7,253 bases of DNA from Cyanobacteria bacterium K_DeepCast_35m_m2_023 (GTDB lineage Bacteria > Cyanobacteriota > Cyanobacteriia > PCC-6307 > Cyanobiaceae), in NCBI GenBank assembly GCA_016882345.1, contig VGQR01000095.1:1-7253 (forward strand). The letters are read 5' to 3'. The notes under the pieces were generated by a model, which saw only the letters and a list, made by a program, of their open reading frames with translations, was not told where the DNA came from and ran no database searches. Positions 1 through 5,669 of this stretch are shown here, one piece after another (position 1 is the stretch's first letter; each line of letters opens with the position of its first letter). The position numbers were made by a program, and so were the translations under genes.

Positions 1-15
1 AAGACTGAATTGCAG

Positions 16-21
16 TAGAAT
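16..21 (+). promoter_or_regulatory. Candidate -10 box TAGAAT of the antitoxin-toxin operon
   Basis: TAGAAT lies 28 bases upstream of the ATG at 50 and matches the TAtaAT/TAGAAT form common in cyanobacterial sigma-70 promoters. Transcription would start near 28 and leave a leader of about 20 bases. The matching -35 box would fall at or beyond the left edge, so it cannot be checked here. It also argues against a start at the TTG at 26, which would lie at or before the transcription start. Confidence 0.3.
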
Positions 22-49
22 CGCTTTGAAGGCATCTAATCTCAGGTCA

Positions 50-277
50 ATGTCATCATCTCTTCACCAAATCGAGGAGCAGGCCCGGTCACTCTCAGCG
101 GAAGACCGGGCAAAGCTTGCGGAATGCATGCTGGAATCGCTGCACACTTCAATCGATGAAATAGAAGCAGCATGGTCCGAGGAGATTGCTCTGCGGATTG
201 TCGCATTTGAAAAAGGAGATATTTCTGCATATTCAGCAGAGCAAGTATTTGCAGAAGCCCGTCAGATCTTGCCGTGA
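50..277 (+). CDS. Antitoxin, putative addiction module component family
   Basis: Small acidic protein of 75 residues resembling the 'putative addiction module component' antitoxins (TIGR02574-like) that pair with RelE/ParE toxins. These bind and neutralise the toxin and usually repress their own promoter. Seen: an N-terminal helix with the family pattern of a leucine/serine-rich stretch then EDRAKLAECMLESL (residues 18-31), then EIEAAWSEEIALRI (37-50), whose W-x-x-E-I form is typical, and an EQVFAEAR tail (residues 64-71). The ATG at 50 is chosen over an in-frame TTG at 26 because it is a canonical start with a weak AGG at 44-46 and lies downstream of a possible TAGAAT box. The stop codon overlaps the next gene's GTG (274-277), the usual coupling of antitoxin and toxin. 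The gene looks intact although its toxin partner is broken. Family assignment rests on remembered motif patterns, not a search. Confidence 0.72.
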   Translation: MSSSLHQIEEQARSLSAEDRAKLAECMLESLHTSIDEIEAAWSEEIALRIVAFEKGDISAYSAEQVFAEARQILP

Positions 278-555
278 ATCGTGTTCGAATTGTTGAGCCT
301 GCAAGGCTTGAGGTTCTTGCTGCAGTTGGCTACTACCATCGAGTTGAAGCAGGGCTGGGAGCCTAATTTCTCGAAGCTGTTGAGGATGCTACAGCTCGTG
401 CTCTCGCGTTCCCACTGGCAGGCTCACCAGCGCAGCATAGAACGCGTCGTGTTTTTCTCAGGTATTTTCCCTTCTCACTGGTCTATCGCTCAGACGAACA
501 GGGAATGACAATCTATGCACTGGCTCATCATTCACGCTGACCAGGTTATTGGCAG
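274..555 (+). pseudogene. RelE/ParE-type toxin, broken by two in-frame stop codons
   Basis: Reading from GTG 274, which overlaps the antitoxin stop by four bases, one frame encodes a recognisable RelE/ParE toxin: EPARLEVLAAVGYYHRVEAGLGA, stop, FLEAVEDATARALAFPLAG, then RRVFLRYFPFSLVYRSDEQG, IYALAHHSR, stop, PGYWQ. Family members normally read ...AGLGxEF... at the first break and ...AHxxRRPGYW... at the second. The TAA at 364-366 is therefore explained by a single change from GAA, and the TGA at 538-540 by a single change from CGA. The frame is otherwise continuous, with no insertion or deletion. Conserved sequence after both stops suggests recent loss, though one stop might be a sequencing error. 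The original terminus is unclear because the frame stays open past PGYW. A truncated 30-residue product would lack the toxin core, so it is probably inactive. Confidence 0.8.
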
Positions 556-643
556 AGCCGCACAGACGAACGCTACAATCAAAATACAAAAGACGGGTGC
601 GGAGTCTGCCTCCTTTGCCGAGGCGCTGCCCCGCTTCTGATCT

Positions 644-660
644 TGGCGTTTGACACGCCA
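644..660. repeat. Short perfect hairpin, 6-bp stem
   Basis: TGGCGT and ACGCCA form a perfect 6-bp stem around the five-base loop TTGAC. No run of T follows on either strand, so it does not look like an intrinsic terminator. It may be a chance structure or a weak end for transcription coming out of the broken toxin gene. Confidence 0.3.
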
Positions 661-705
661 CAAAACTCACAGCCAGTCAGCAGGGCTCGTCACACCCAGG
701 GGTCC

Positions 706-945
706 TCAAATAGGCACATGCGGATCGATCATGGTGGCCTTGAAATTCAGAATGCGTGTCTTTGATGGCGCGCTGCCTGGCCGAGCCACCCACGCCGGCA
801 TCGCCCCAGCAAGATGGGTGGACAACCCAGGAGCCCCTGTGAAAGAGATCAGCTTCACCACCGTGGTGATCCGCACTGCAAGCCGTTTTGGCACAAACAG
901 CGGTATGTATGGCAGTTGGCCTGGGTGATGCTCGACCTCAAACAC
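706..945 (-). CDS. Possible small hypothetical protein or gene remnant
   Basis: A minus-strand frame ending in TGA at 706-708 reads through about 80 codons. The part near VFEVEHHPGQLPYIPLFVP, RLAVRITTVVKLISF and ILNFKATMIDPHVPI has protein-like composition and codons ending mostly in G or C, like real genes in this window. No family is recognised. The frame stays open upstream into the NTF2-like gene, so the start is uncertain. I used the GTG at 943-945, but it has no Shine-Dalgarno sequence and may not be a start at all. It could be the C-terminal remnant of a gene that lost its 5' end, or a chance open frame. It lies 31 bases downstream of, and in the same direction as, the NTF2-like gene. 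Confidence 0.22.
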   Translation of the reverse strand: MFEVEHHPGQLPYIPLFVPKRLAVRITTVVKLISFTGAPGLSTHLAGAMPAWVARPGSAPSKTRILNFKATMIDPHVPI

Positions 946-967
946 CTGCAGTCGGGCTTCACCCTGC

Positions 968-981
968 CCTGAGCGCTCAGG
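968..981. repeat. Perfect 14-bp palindrome over the NTF2-like gene stop
   Basis: CCTGAGCGCTCAGG is a perfect palindrome without a spacer, and it contains the stop codon of the NTF2-like gene (TCA at 977-979 on the plus strand). Having no loop, it is a poor RNA hairpin. It could be a binding site for a dimeric protein or chance in GC-rich DNA. Confidence 0.4.
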
Positions 982-1396
982 ACACAAAGCGGCCGTACAG
1001 CCAGCGCACAACACCGCCCAGCAGCGGCACCGGCCCAAAAGTGGGGCCCACAAAATCAAAATAGTCGCGGTGCTCCACGACCAGACCGACGTCGTTGAAA
1101 CGCAACCGGGTCACCCCGGGGTAGACGAACGTCATGCCCTTGATCTTGAGCCCCATCTCCCATTCAACAAAAGCGCTTTGGCCCTCAATCGCCAGGTCAC
1201 CGGGCACCAGATAGCTGTCATCGCAGCGATTCAGCAATCCCTCCTGGGCCTTGATGTAGGCCGCCAGCCCGTGGTGCTCCTGGGTGGGATCCAGAAAATG
1301 CACATCCGGGGCGTAGAACTCGCGCCACTGGGCCTCGCTGGGGCCGCTCTGGCCGTAGGCCTTGGTGAACAGGGCCCGCAGGCGCTCGGCATCCAT
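977..1396 (-). CDS. NTF2/SnoaL-like domain protein
   Basis: A 139-residue protein filling one NTF2-like (SnoaL) cone-shaped domain, a fold used by small isomerases, hydrolases and ligand-binding proteins; the substrate cannot be told from sequence. Seen: an N-terminal helix MDAERLRALFTKAYG, the FYAPDVHFLDP strand (27-37), the long helix around AAYIKAQEGLLNRC, the strands FVEWEMGLKIKG (76-87) and FVYPGVTRLRF, and the closing EHRDYFDF (108-115), whose H-R-D-Y-F-D pattern is typical of many SnoaL-like proteins. There is no signal peptide or membrane segment, so it is probably cytoplasmic. The ATG at 1394-1396 is chosen. A frame extension from a TTG at 1436-1438 would run across an inverted repeat and adds 14 residues without family likeness. 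It is transcribed divergently from aroB with a 79-base spacer. No Shine-Dalgarno sequence is visible. Confidence 0.8.
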   Translation of the reverse strand: MDAERLRALFTKAYGQSGPSEAQWREFYAPDVHFLDPTQEHHGLAAYIKAQEGLLNRCDDSYLVPGDLAIEGQSAFVEWEMGLKIKGMTFVYPGVTRLRFNDVGLVVEHRDYFDFVGPTFGPVPLLGGVVRWLYGRFVS

Positions 1397-1406
1397 CGGT
1401 TGGAAG

Positions 1407-1419
1407 CGGTCAGAGACCG
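1407..1419. repeat. Small inverted repeat in the NTF2-like/aroB spacer
   Basis: CGGTC and GACCG are separated by three bases (AGA), a perfect 5-bp dyad 10 bases upstream of the NTF2-like start. Its position would suit an operator or leader hairpin for that gene, but the length is within what chance could give. Confidence 0.3.
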
Positions 1420-1421
1420 GC

Positions 1422-1454
1422 AGCCTACGGAGAGCCAACAGGCAGCCGTAGGCT
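1422..1454. promoter_or_regulatory. Perfect 9-bp inverted repeat between divergent NTF2-like gene and aroB
   Basis: AGCCTACGG (1422-1430) and CCGTAGGCT (1446-1454) are exact reverse complements separated by 15 bases, which themselves contain a GCC-AACA-GGC mini-stem (1434-1443). The arms sit 21 bases before the aroB ATG and 25 bases before the NTF2-like ATG. As DNA this is a plausible operator with arms about two and a half turns apart. As RNA in the aroB leader it could fold into a stem. No known regulator motif is recognised. Confidence 0.5.
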
Positions 1455-1475
1455 CAGCACAGCTCGCTCCCGCCG

Positions 1476-2624
1476 ATGCCCGTCGCGCCCTCCACCCTGC
1501 GCACGATCGAGGTGGCCCTCGCGCAGAACCCCTACCCCGTGGCGATCGGCTCCGGCGCCCTGGAATCCCTGGGTGAGCAGATTGGTGCCCGCGGCTTCAG
1601 GCCCGGAGCCAAGGTGCTGGTGGTGACCAACCCGGTGGTGGCAGAGCACTACGGCGCCCGGGCTGCGGCCAGCCTCAAGGCAGCAGGTCTGGACGCCAGC
1701 ACCCTGGTGATCGAGGCCGGCGAAGACCAGAAAACTCCCGCCACCGTGGCCCTGATCCACGACGCGGCGTTTGAACGCCGGCTCGAGCGCGGCTCGTTGA
1801 TCGTGGCCCTGGGCGGTGGCGTGGTGGGCGACATGGCAGGCTTCGCCGCCGCCACCTGGCTGCGAGGCATCTTCGTGGTGCAGGTGCCCACCACCCTGCT
1901 GGCCATGGTTGATGCGGCGATCGGTGGCAAGACCGGGGTCAACCACCCTGGCGGCAAAAACCTGATCGGCGCCTTTCACCAGCCGAGCCTGGTGCTGATC
2001 GACCCGGCGCTACTGGCGACGCTGCCCGAGCGCGAGTTTCGTGCCGGCATGGCCGAAGTGATCAAATACGGCGTCATCGGTGATTCGCCGCTGTTCAGCT
2101 ACCTTGAGACAGCGGCCCAGCGCGATCCTCAGACCGGGTTGGCCTCCCGCAACGGCGTGGGGGCTCCACTGCTGCAGCGCCTGCTCGAGCGCTCCGCGGC
2201 CGCCAAGGCCCGGGTGGTGGCGGCCGACGAGCGCGAAGGCGGCCTGCGGGCGATCCTCAACTACGGCCACACCCTGGGCCATGTGGTCGAGACGCTCTGC
2301 GGCTATGGCACCTATCTGCACGGCGAAGCGGTGGGGCTGGGCATGCTGGCTGCCGGCGAAATCGCCTGCGCCATGGGTCTGTGGAGCCGCTCCGAGCAGG
2401 ATCGGCAACGGGCCTTGATCGCAGCCGCTGGCCTGCCCCTGACACTGCCGCTGCTGGCGCCGGAGGCCGTTCTCGACTGCCTCCAAGGGGACAAAAAGGT
2501 GCGGAACGGCAAAGTTCGTTTCGTGCTGCCGACCGCGATCGGCTCGGTGGTGATCCGCGACGACGTGGATGCCGCCACCATCACCGCCGCCATGGACGCC
2601 TTGAGCGCCCCTGCCGCCTCCTAG
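1476..2624 (+). CDS. aroB: 3-dehydroquinate synthase
   Basis: Converts 3-deoxy-D-arabino-heptulosonate 7-phosphate to 3-dehydroquinate, the second step of the shikimate pathway to aromatic amino acids and chorismate-derived cofactors. It is a cytoplasmic, NAD- and metal-dependent enzyme. The 382-residue length is normal, allowing for a picocyanobacterial-type insert near 213-230. Seen in order: GEDQKT (82-87), the nucleotide-binding [12 protein letters not shown] (111-122), [20 protein letters not shown] (137-156), NLIGAFHQP (162-170), and the metal and catalytic set E194 and K197 in [10 protein letters not shown]265 and H269 in NYGHTLGH, H282 in LHGE, then [15 protein letters not shown] near the C-terminus. 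All expected active-site residues are present. The start ATG has no Shine-Dalgarno sequence, and an inverted repeat lies just upstream. The stop TAG shares the CTAG at 2621-2624 with the convergent Rieske gene. Confidence 0.97.
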   Translation: MPVAPSTLRTIEVALAQNPYPVAIGSGALESLGEQIGARGFRPGAKVLVVTNPVVAEHYGARAAASLKAAGLDASTLVIEAGEDQKTPATVALIHDAAFERRLERGSLIVALGGGVVGDMAGFAAATWLRGIFVVQVPTTLLAMVDAAIGGKTGVNHPGGKNLIGAFHQPSLVLIDPALLATLPEREFRAGMAEVIKYGVIGDSPLFSYLETAAQRDPQTGLASRNGVGAPLLQRLLERSAAAKARVVAADEREGGLRAILNYGHTLGHVVETLCGYGTYLHGEAVGLGMLAAGEIACAMGLWSRSEQDRQRALIAAAGLPLTLPLLAPEAVLDCLQGDKKVRNGKVRFVLPTAIGSVVIRDDVDAATITAAMDALSAPAAS

Positions 2625-3958
2625 GCCAAACGGTTGCGGGGGGGATGGCCTTCCCCCTGCAGCAGCAGCTGCTCCCATCGGTGCAGCTGGCGCAGCAGCA
2701 GGCCTGAAGCAATCAACAGCAGCACCAAGACCAGTTTGAGTGGCAGCAGCGGCAGTGGCAGGGAGATCAGAACCACGGTGCAAGCCAGAACGACGATCAC
2801 CAGAACACGCCAGCGGCGAATGCCCCGCAGCGCGCCCGAACAGGCACGGCAGTGACGGGTGTGGGCGTTCCAACGCTCCAACAGGGCCTGGCGGGACAGG
2901 CGCGATGGCAACGGCTGGTGTGGGAATGGGGTCCCGGCCAGGGTGCGCACCCATCGGTGCAGCTGGCTCACATAGCGATCGGCGCCGGTGGGCAGATAAC
3001 AGGCCTGCTCAAACTGCTCGCTGCCGCCACGGTCAGCCACGACTCGCTCCTGCCAGTGCAGGAAAATCTGATCGTCCTCGAGCACGAGATGGTTGCCCAG
3101 ATGCTGCAGCCAGCGGGGGCGCAGGCCCACCAGCAGCCTGGGCAAGGGCGAACTGAATTGAAACGGAAAGCGGGCAAACAGCCGGCACTCTCCCGGACGA
3201 ATCGGTGTGGCGTAGACCACGGTGAGGATGCGGCCAAAGCCCTTGGCCGTCAGGTCGTGAACCACCAGGCATGGACCGCAGAAGGTGGTGTACTGGCTGC
3301 CCAGCCGTCCCCGCCGGGGGCCCTGGGGCCAGGTGGCGGTAAAGCCCTCGGGCCCAAAGCTGGTGAGTTCGACCTCCACCGGCGAGGCGTTGTCGCGGCG
3401 GCCCACGGTGCGGTGATGGGTGAACGGCACATGGCTGACATCGAGCACGTTCTCGAGCACGGTCAACGCGTCCATCGGCAGATCACGAAAGGTGCCTTGC
3501 ACGAGCCAACCCGGCTCCTGCAGCGGCGGCACCAGCGGCAGTTCGACCGCAGCCGAGCTCGCAGGGTCGCCGGCAAACACAAACAACAGACCCTGGCCAA
3601 CGGCGGTGGCATAGCTGCGGCAGTGGGCCCGGGGACTGCCGCAGGCCGTCGCCTGCTGGTCGGTGCTGGCCTGGGGGATGGTGCTGCAGTGGCCGTCGCC
3701 CGCAAAACTCCAGCCGTGGTAGGGGCATTCGAGCTCACCGCGGTCATTGAGGCGGCCCTCGCTCAGAGGCACCAGGCGATGGGGGCATACATCGGCAAAG
3801 GCACGCCACTGGTCAGCAGCACCGTCCCACCAGAGCACCAGGTCATCGCCCAACAGCGTGAAGGCCTGGGGCCGACGCCGGTCGAGATCCTCCAGGTACG
3901 CGACCGGATACCAGCGCTGCTGCCAGTGCTGCTGCCAGCGGGGGTCCTGGGTGCTCAC
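2621..3958 (-). CDS. Rieske oxygenase, pheophorbide a oxygenase/Tic55-like, membrane-anchored
   Basis: A 445-residue Rieske non-heme iron protein of the pheophorbide a oxygenase (PaO)/PTC52/Tic55 group, which acts on chlorophyll breakdown products or related substrates in plants; the cyanobacterial substrate is not known to me. Seen: the opening [18 protein letters not shown] typical of the group; the Rieske [2Fe-2S] ligands C58-x-H60 and C78-x2-H81 (CPHR...CPYHGW); the mononuclear iron motif E169-x3-D173-x2-H176-x4-H181 with a later acidic pair D295/D296 as the likely third ligand; the C-terminal C370-x2-C373 ([12 protein letters not shown]) characteristic of this group and linked to thioredoxin control in plant members; and two hydrophobic segments at about 384-400 and 408-422 that should anchor it in a membrane. 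The start is the GTG at 3956-3958, directly before the family-like N-terminus, with no clear Shine-Dalgarno sequence. Divergent from the epimerase by 59 bases. Confidence 0.92.
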   Translation of the reverse strand: MSTQDPRWQQHWQQRWYPVAYLEDLDRRRPQAFTLLGDDLVLWWDGAADQWRAFADVCPHRLVPLSEGRLNDRGELECPYHGWSFAGDGHCSTIPQASTDQQATACGSPRAHCRSYATAVGQGLLFVFAGDPASSAAVELPLVPPLQEPGWLVQGTFRDLPMDALTVLENVLDVSHVPFTHHRTVGRRDNASPVEVELTSFGPEGFTATWPQGPRRGRLGSQYTTFCGPCLVVHDLTAKGFGRILTVVYATPIRPGECRLFARFPFQFSSPLPRLLVGLRPRWLQHLGNHLVLEDDQIFLHWQERVVADRGGSEQFEQACYLPTGADRYVSQLHRWVRTLAGTPFPHQPLPSRLSRQALLERWNAHTRHCRACSGALRGIRRWRVLVIVVLACTVVLISLPLPLLPLKLVLVLLLIASGLLLRQLHRWEQLLLQGEGHPPRNRLA

Positions 3959-4017
3959 GGGGATGCGCTGGGGGCCAACAGCTGCCAGCCTGACGTGTTG
4001 GATGCCGTCTCTGCGCC

Positions 4018-4875
4018 ATGGCCCTGATCCGCCGCGACTCGCCCTATCCCCACTGGGAATGGCAGCACCCCAGCACAGGCGATCAGCTGCGGCTGGTCCC
4101 CGAACGCGGTGGCTTGGTCACGGGCTGGCGCTGCGGTGGCGCCGAGATTCTGTATTTCGACGCCGAACGCTTTGCCGATCCGCGGCAGTCGGTGCGCGGC
4201 GGTATCCCGGTGCTGTTTCCGATCTGCGGCGGCCTGCCAGACAACCAGTTGCCGCTGCCCCAGGGGACATTCGAGCTGCCGCAGCACGGCTTTGCCCGTG
4301 ACCAGAGCTGGCAGGCCAGCGCCCTCGACGATGGCCAGGGGGTGCAGCTCATGCTCAGCGACACACCCGAAACCCGGCATGTTTTTCCATTCGCCTTCGA
4401 GCTCTGCCTCGAACTGCGGCTCGAAACCCAGGCGCTGGCGATCCGGGCCACGGTCACCAACCGCGGTGCGGATGTCATGCCCTTCAGCCTGGGCCTGCAC
4501 CCGTACTTGGCGGTGAGTGGCCTCGATGCGGTGCGCTTTGAAGGGTTGCCGCCCCAGTCCTTCGATCACTTGACGATGGCCCCGGACGACACCGCGACCC
4601 AGCTGAAGCGGCTGGCCCAGGGCATCGATCTGCTGGTACGGCCAGACAGCGCTGCGCCGCCCGTCCGCCTGCACGACAACGGCAACGGGCGCACCATCAC
4701 GCTCGAGAATCCCAAGCCCCTCGACCTGGTGGTGATCTGGAGCGATCCACCCCGGGACATGGTGTGCCTCGAACCGTGGAGCGGTCCACGCTCAGCCTTG
4801 ATCAGCGGCGACCATCGCCTCGAGCTGGATGCTGGCGCGTCTTTGGTGCTGCAGTGCCGTTATCGCATCAGCTGA
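4018..4875 (+). CDS. Aldose 1-epimerase family, D-hexose-6-phosphate mutarotase-like
   Basis: A 285-residue protein of the galactose mutarotase-like fold that interconverts alpha and beta anomers of sugars. The pattern fits the YeaD/glucose-6-phosphate 1-epimerase branch. Seen: R60 followed by GGIPVLFPICGG (61-72), the HGFARDQSW block with H90 and R94, the SLGLHPYL segment with H161 as the likely catalytic acid, and LEPWSG with E252 as the likely catalytic base. No signal peptide, so it is probably cytoplasmic. Sugar specificity (free hexose or phosphate) is inferred only from the RGGIP...FP and HGFAR signatures. The start ATG has no Shine-Dalgarno sequence but begins at the family N-terminus. 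It precedes the SDR gene in the same direction with a 71-base gap, so they may be co-transcribed. Confidence 0.9.
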   Translation: MALIRRDSPYPHWEWQHPSTGDQLRLVPERGGLVTGWRCGGAEILYFDAERFADPRQSVRGGIPVLFPICGGLPDNQLPLPQGTFELPQHGFARDQSWQASALDDGQGVQLMLSDTPETRHVFPFAFELCLELRLETQALAIRATVTNRGADVMPFSLGLHPYLAVSGLDAVRFEGLPPQSFDHLTMAPDDTATQLKRLAQGIDLLVRPDSAAPPVRLHDNGNGRTITLENPKPLDLVVIWSDPPRDMVCLEPWSGPRSALISGDHRLELDAGASLVLQCRYRIS

Positions 4876-4946
4876 ACCGACTCCAGGGACGATGCAACCA
4901 GCGCACAACCGCGCTCGCCACAATCGACCCATCTGAACCGTTCCCC
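4876..4946 (+). other. Spacer between epimerase and SDR genes
   Basis: 71 bases with no terminator hairpin followed by T. A CACAAT at about 4919 is a weak -10-like match with no good -35. Nothing here prevents read-through from the epimerase gene into the SDR gene. Confidence 0.35.
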
Positions 4947-5669
4947 ATGACCCTGGCGATCACCGGCGCGTCCGGCAAGACCGGTTGGCGCATCGCCGAT
5001 GAAGCCCTGCAGCGCGGCCAGAGCGTGCGGGCGATTGTGCGCCCGGGCTCGCTGCTGCCGAGCCAGCTCGAGAACCGCGAGGGGCTCGAGGTGCTGCGAC
5101 TCGAACTGGCAGACCGGGCTGCTCTAAGCCAGGCCCTGCAGGGGTGCGACGCCCTGGCGATCGCCACCGGTGCACGCCCATCGATCGATCTGGCCGGCCC
5201 GCTCAAGGTCGATGCCCTGGCGATTCAGGACCAGATCGCTGCCTGCAAGAGCGCGGGTGTGCAGCGGGTGGTGCTGGTGAGCTCGCTCTGCGCCGGCCGC
5301 TGGTTGCACCCTCTCAACCTGTTCGGGCTCATCCTGGTCTGGAAGCGCCTGGGCGAACGTTGGCTCGAGCAGAGCGCTCTGCAATGGACGGTCGTGCGGC
5401 CCGGGGGCCTCAGCGAAGATGACGGCCGCGCCGATCGCGAGGGTGTCGTGTACAGCGGCCCCAACGAGCAGGAAAGTGACAGCATTCCGCGTCGGCTGGT
5501 GGCGAGGGTCTGCCTTGATGCCCTGACCACGGCAGCATCGATCGGTCGCATCATCGAAATCACCAGCTCACCGCGGCAACAACCCCAGGCGCTCGAGTCC
5601 TGGTTGGCGGGCCAGACCTTGCACGCTGGTCAACCCGCAGGCCCAGCTCTCAGAGAGGCGAACCGTTGA
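4947..5669 (+). CDS. NAD(P)-binding atypical SDR, Tic62/SDR_a5-like
   Basis: A 240-residue atypical short-chain dehydrogenase/reductase of the NAD(P)H-binding SDR_a5 type found in cyanobacteria and plastids (Tic62-like proteins and relatives). Seen: the dinucleotide-binding loop TGASGKTG (6-13) after a first beta strand, VRAIVRPGS (27-35) where the cofactor phosphate or ribose is read, the VVLVSSL strand (108-114), a K133-x3-E137 helix in place of the classical YxxxK, the VVRPGGL strand (149-155), and IPRRLVARVCLDAL (180-193). The classical catalytic Tyr-Lys pair is not evident, so it may bind cofactor as a redox sensor or act on an unknown substrate. The frame is open back to 4764, but the ATG at 4947 is the start because the Rossmann strand begins directly there. 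The last 20 bases overlap the convergent methyltransferase gene. Confidence 0.88.
   Translation: MTLAITGASGKTGWRIADEALQRGQSVRAIVRPGSLLPSQLENREGLEVLRLELADRAALSQALQGCDALAIATGARPSIDLAGPLKVDALAIQDQIAACKSAGVQRVVLVSSLCAGRWLHPLNLFGLILVWKRLGERWLEQSALQWTVVRPGGLSEDDGRADREGVVYSGPNEQESDSIPRRLVARVCLDALTTAASIGRIIEITSSPRQQPQALESWLAGQTLHAGQPAGPALREANR
5157..5164. repeat. HIP1 octamer GCGATCGC
   Basis: One exact copy of the highly iterated palindrome of cyanobacteria, within the 10-bp palindrome GGCGATCGCC inside the SDR gene. I saw no other exact copy in the window, so it is only weak support for a cyanobacterial origin. Confidence 0.6.

Larger units (their letters stand above)
556..976. other. Gene-poor spacer between broken toxin and NTF2-like gene
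   Basis: About 420 bases with no gene I can name. Composition is intermediate between the A+T-richer toxin-antitoxin stretch and the GC-rich genes to the right. It contains a TTGGCA (549-554) and TACAAT (574-579) pair with a 19-base gap, too wide for a convincing promoter; a 6-bp hairpin at 644-660 without a T-run; and one minus-strand open frame listed separately. It may hold decayed gene remnants, but no homology is recognisable by eye. Confidence 0.5.

Noticed and set aside
549..579. TTGGCA...TACAAT promoter-like pair
   Set aside because: The 19-base spacing is poor and no recognisable gene or RNA follows on the plus strand.
608..624. GCCTC...GAGGC stem as a terminator for the toxin gene
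   Set aside because: Only five base pairs with a seven-base loop and no following run of T.
650..928. Plus-strand 92-codon frame in the gene-poor stretch
   Set aside because: No protein-like pattern or ribosome site; the opposite frame looks more coding-like.
2010..2954. Minus-strand open frame of 314 codons
   Set aside because: Spans the aroB and Rieske ends in the wrong frame; low-complexity G/A/P/R/H composition with no family likeness.
3967..3989. GCTGG/CCAGC dyad between the Rieske and epimerase genes
   Set aside because: Five bases per arm with a 13-base gap is expected by chance in such GC-rich DNA.
2852..4027. Long plus-strand open frame of 391 codons
   Set aside because: Lies antisense to the Rieske gene, has no recognisable motifs, and is expected from GC-rich codon bias in the true gene.
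4764..4946. Upstream extension of the SDR gene
   Set aside because: The frame happens to be open through the epimerase end and the spacer, but the Rossmann fold begins exactly at the ATG at 4947.
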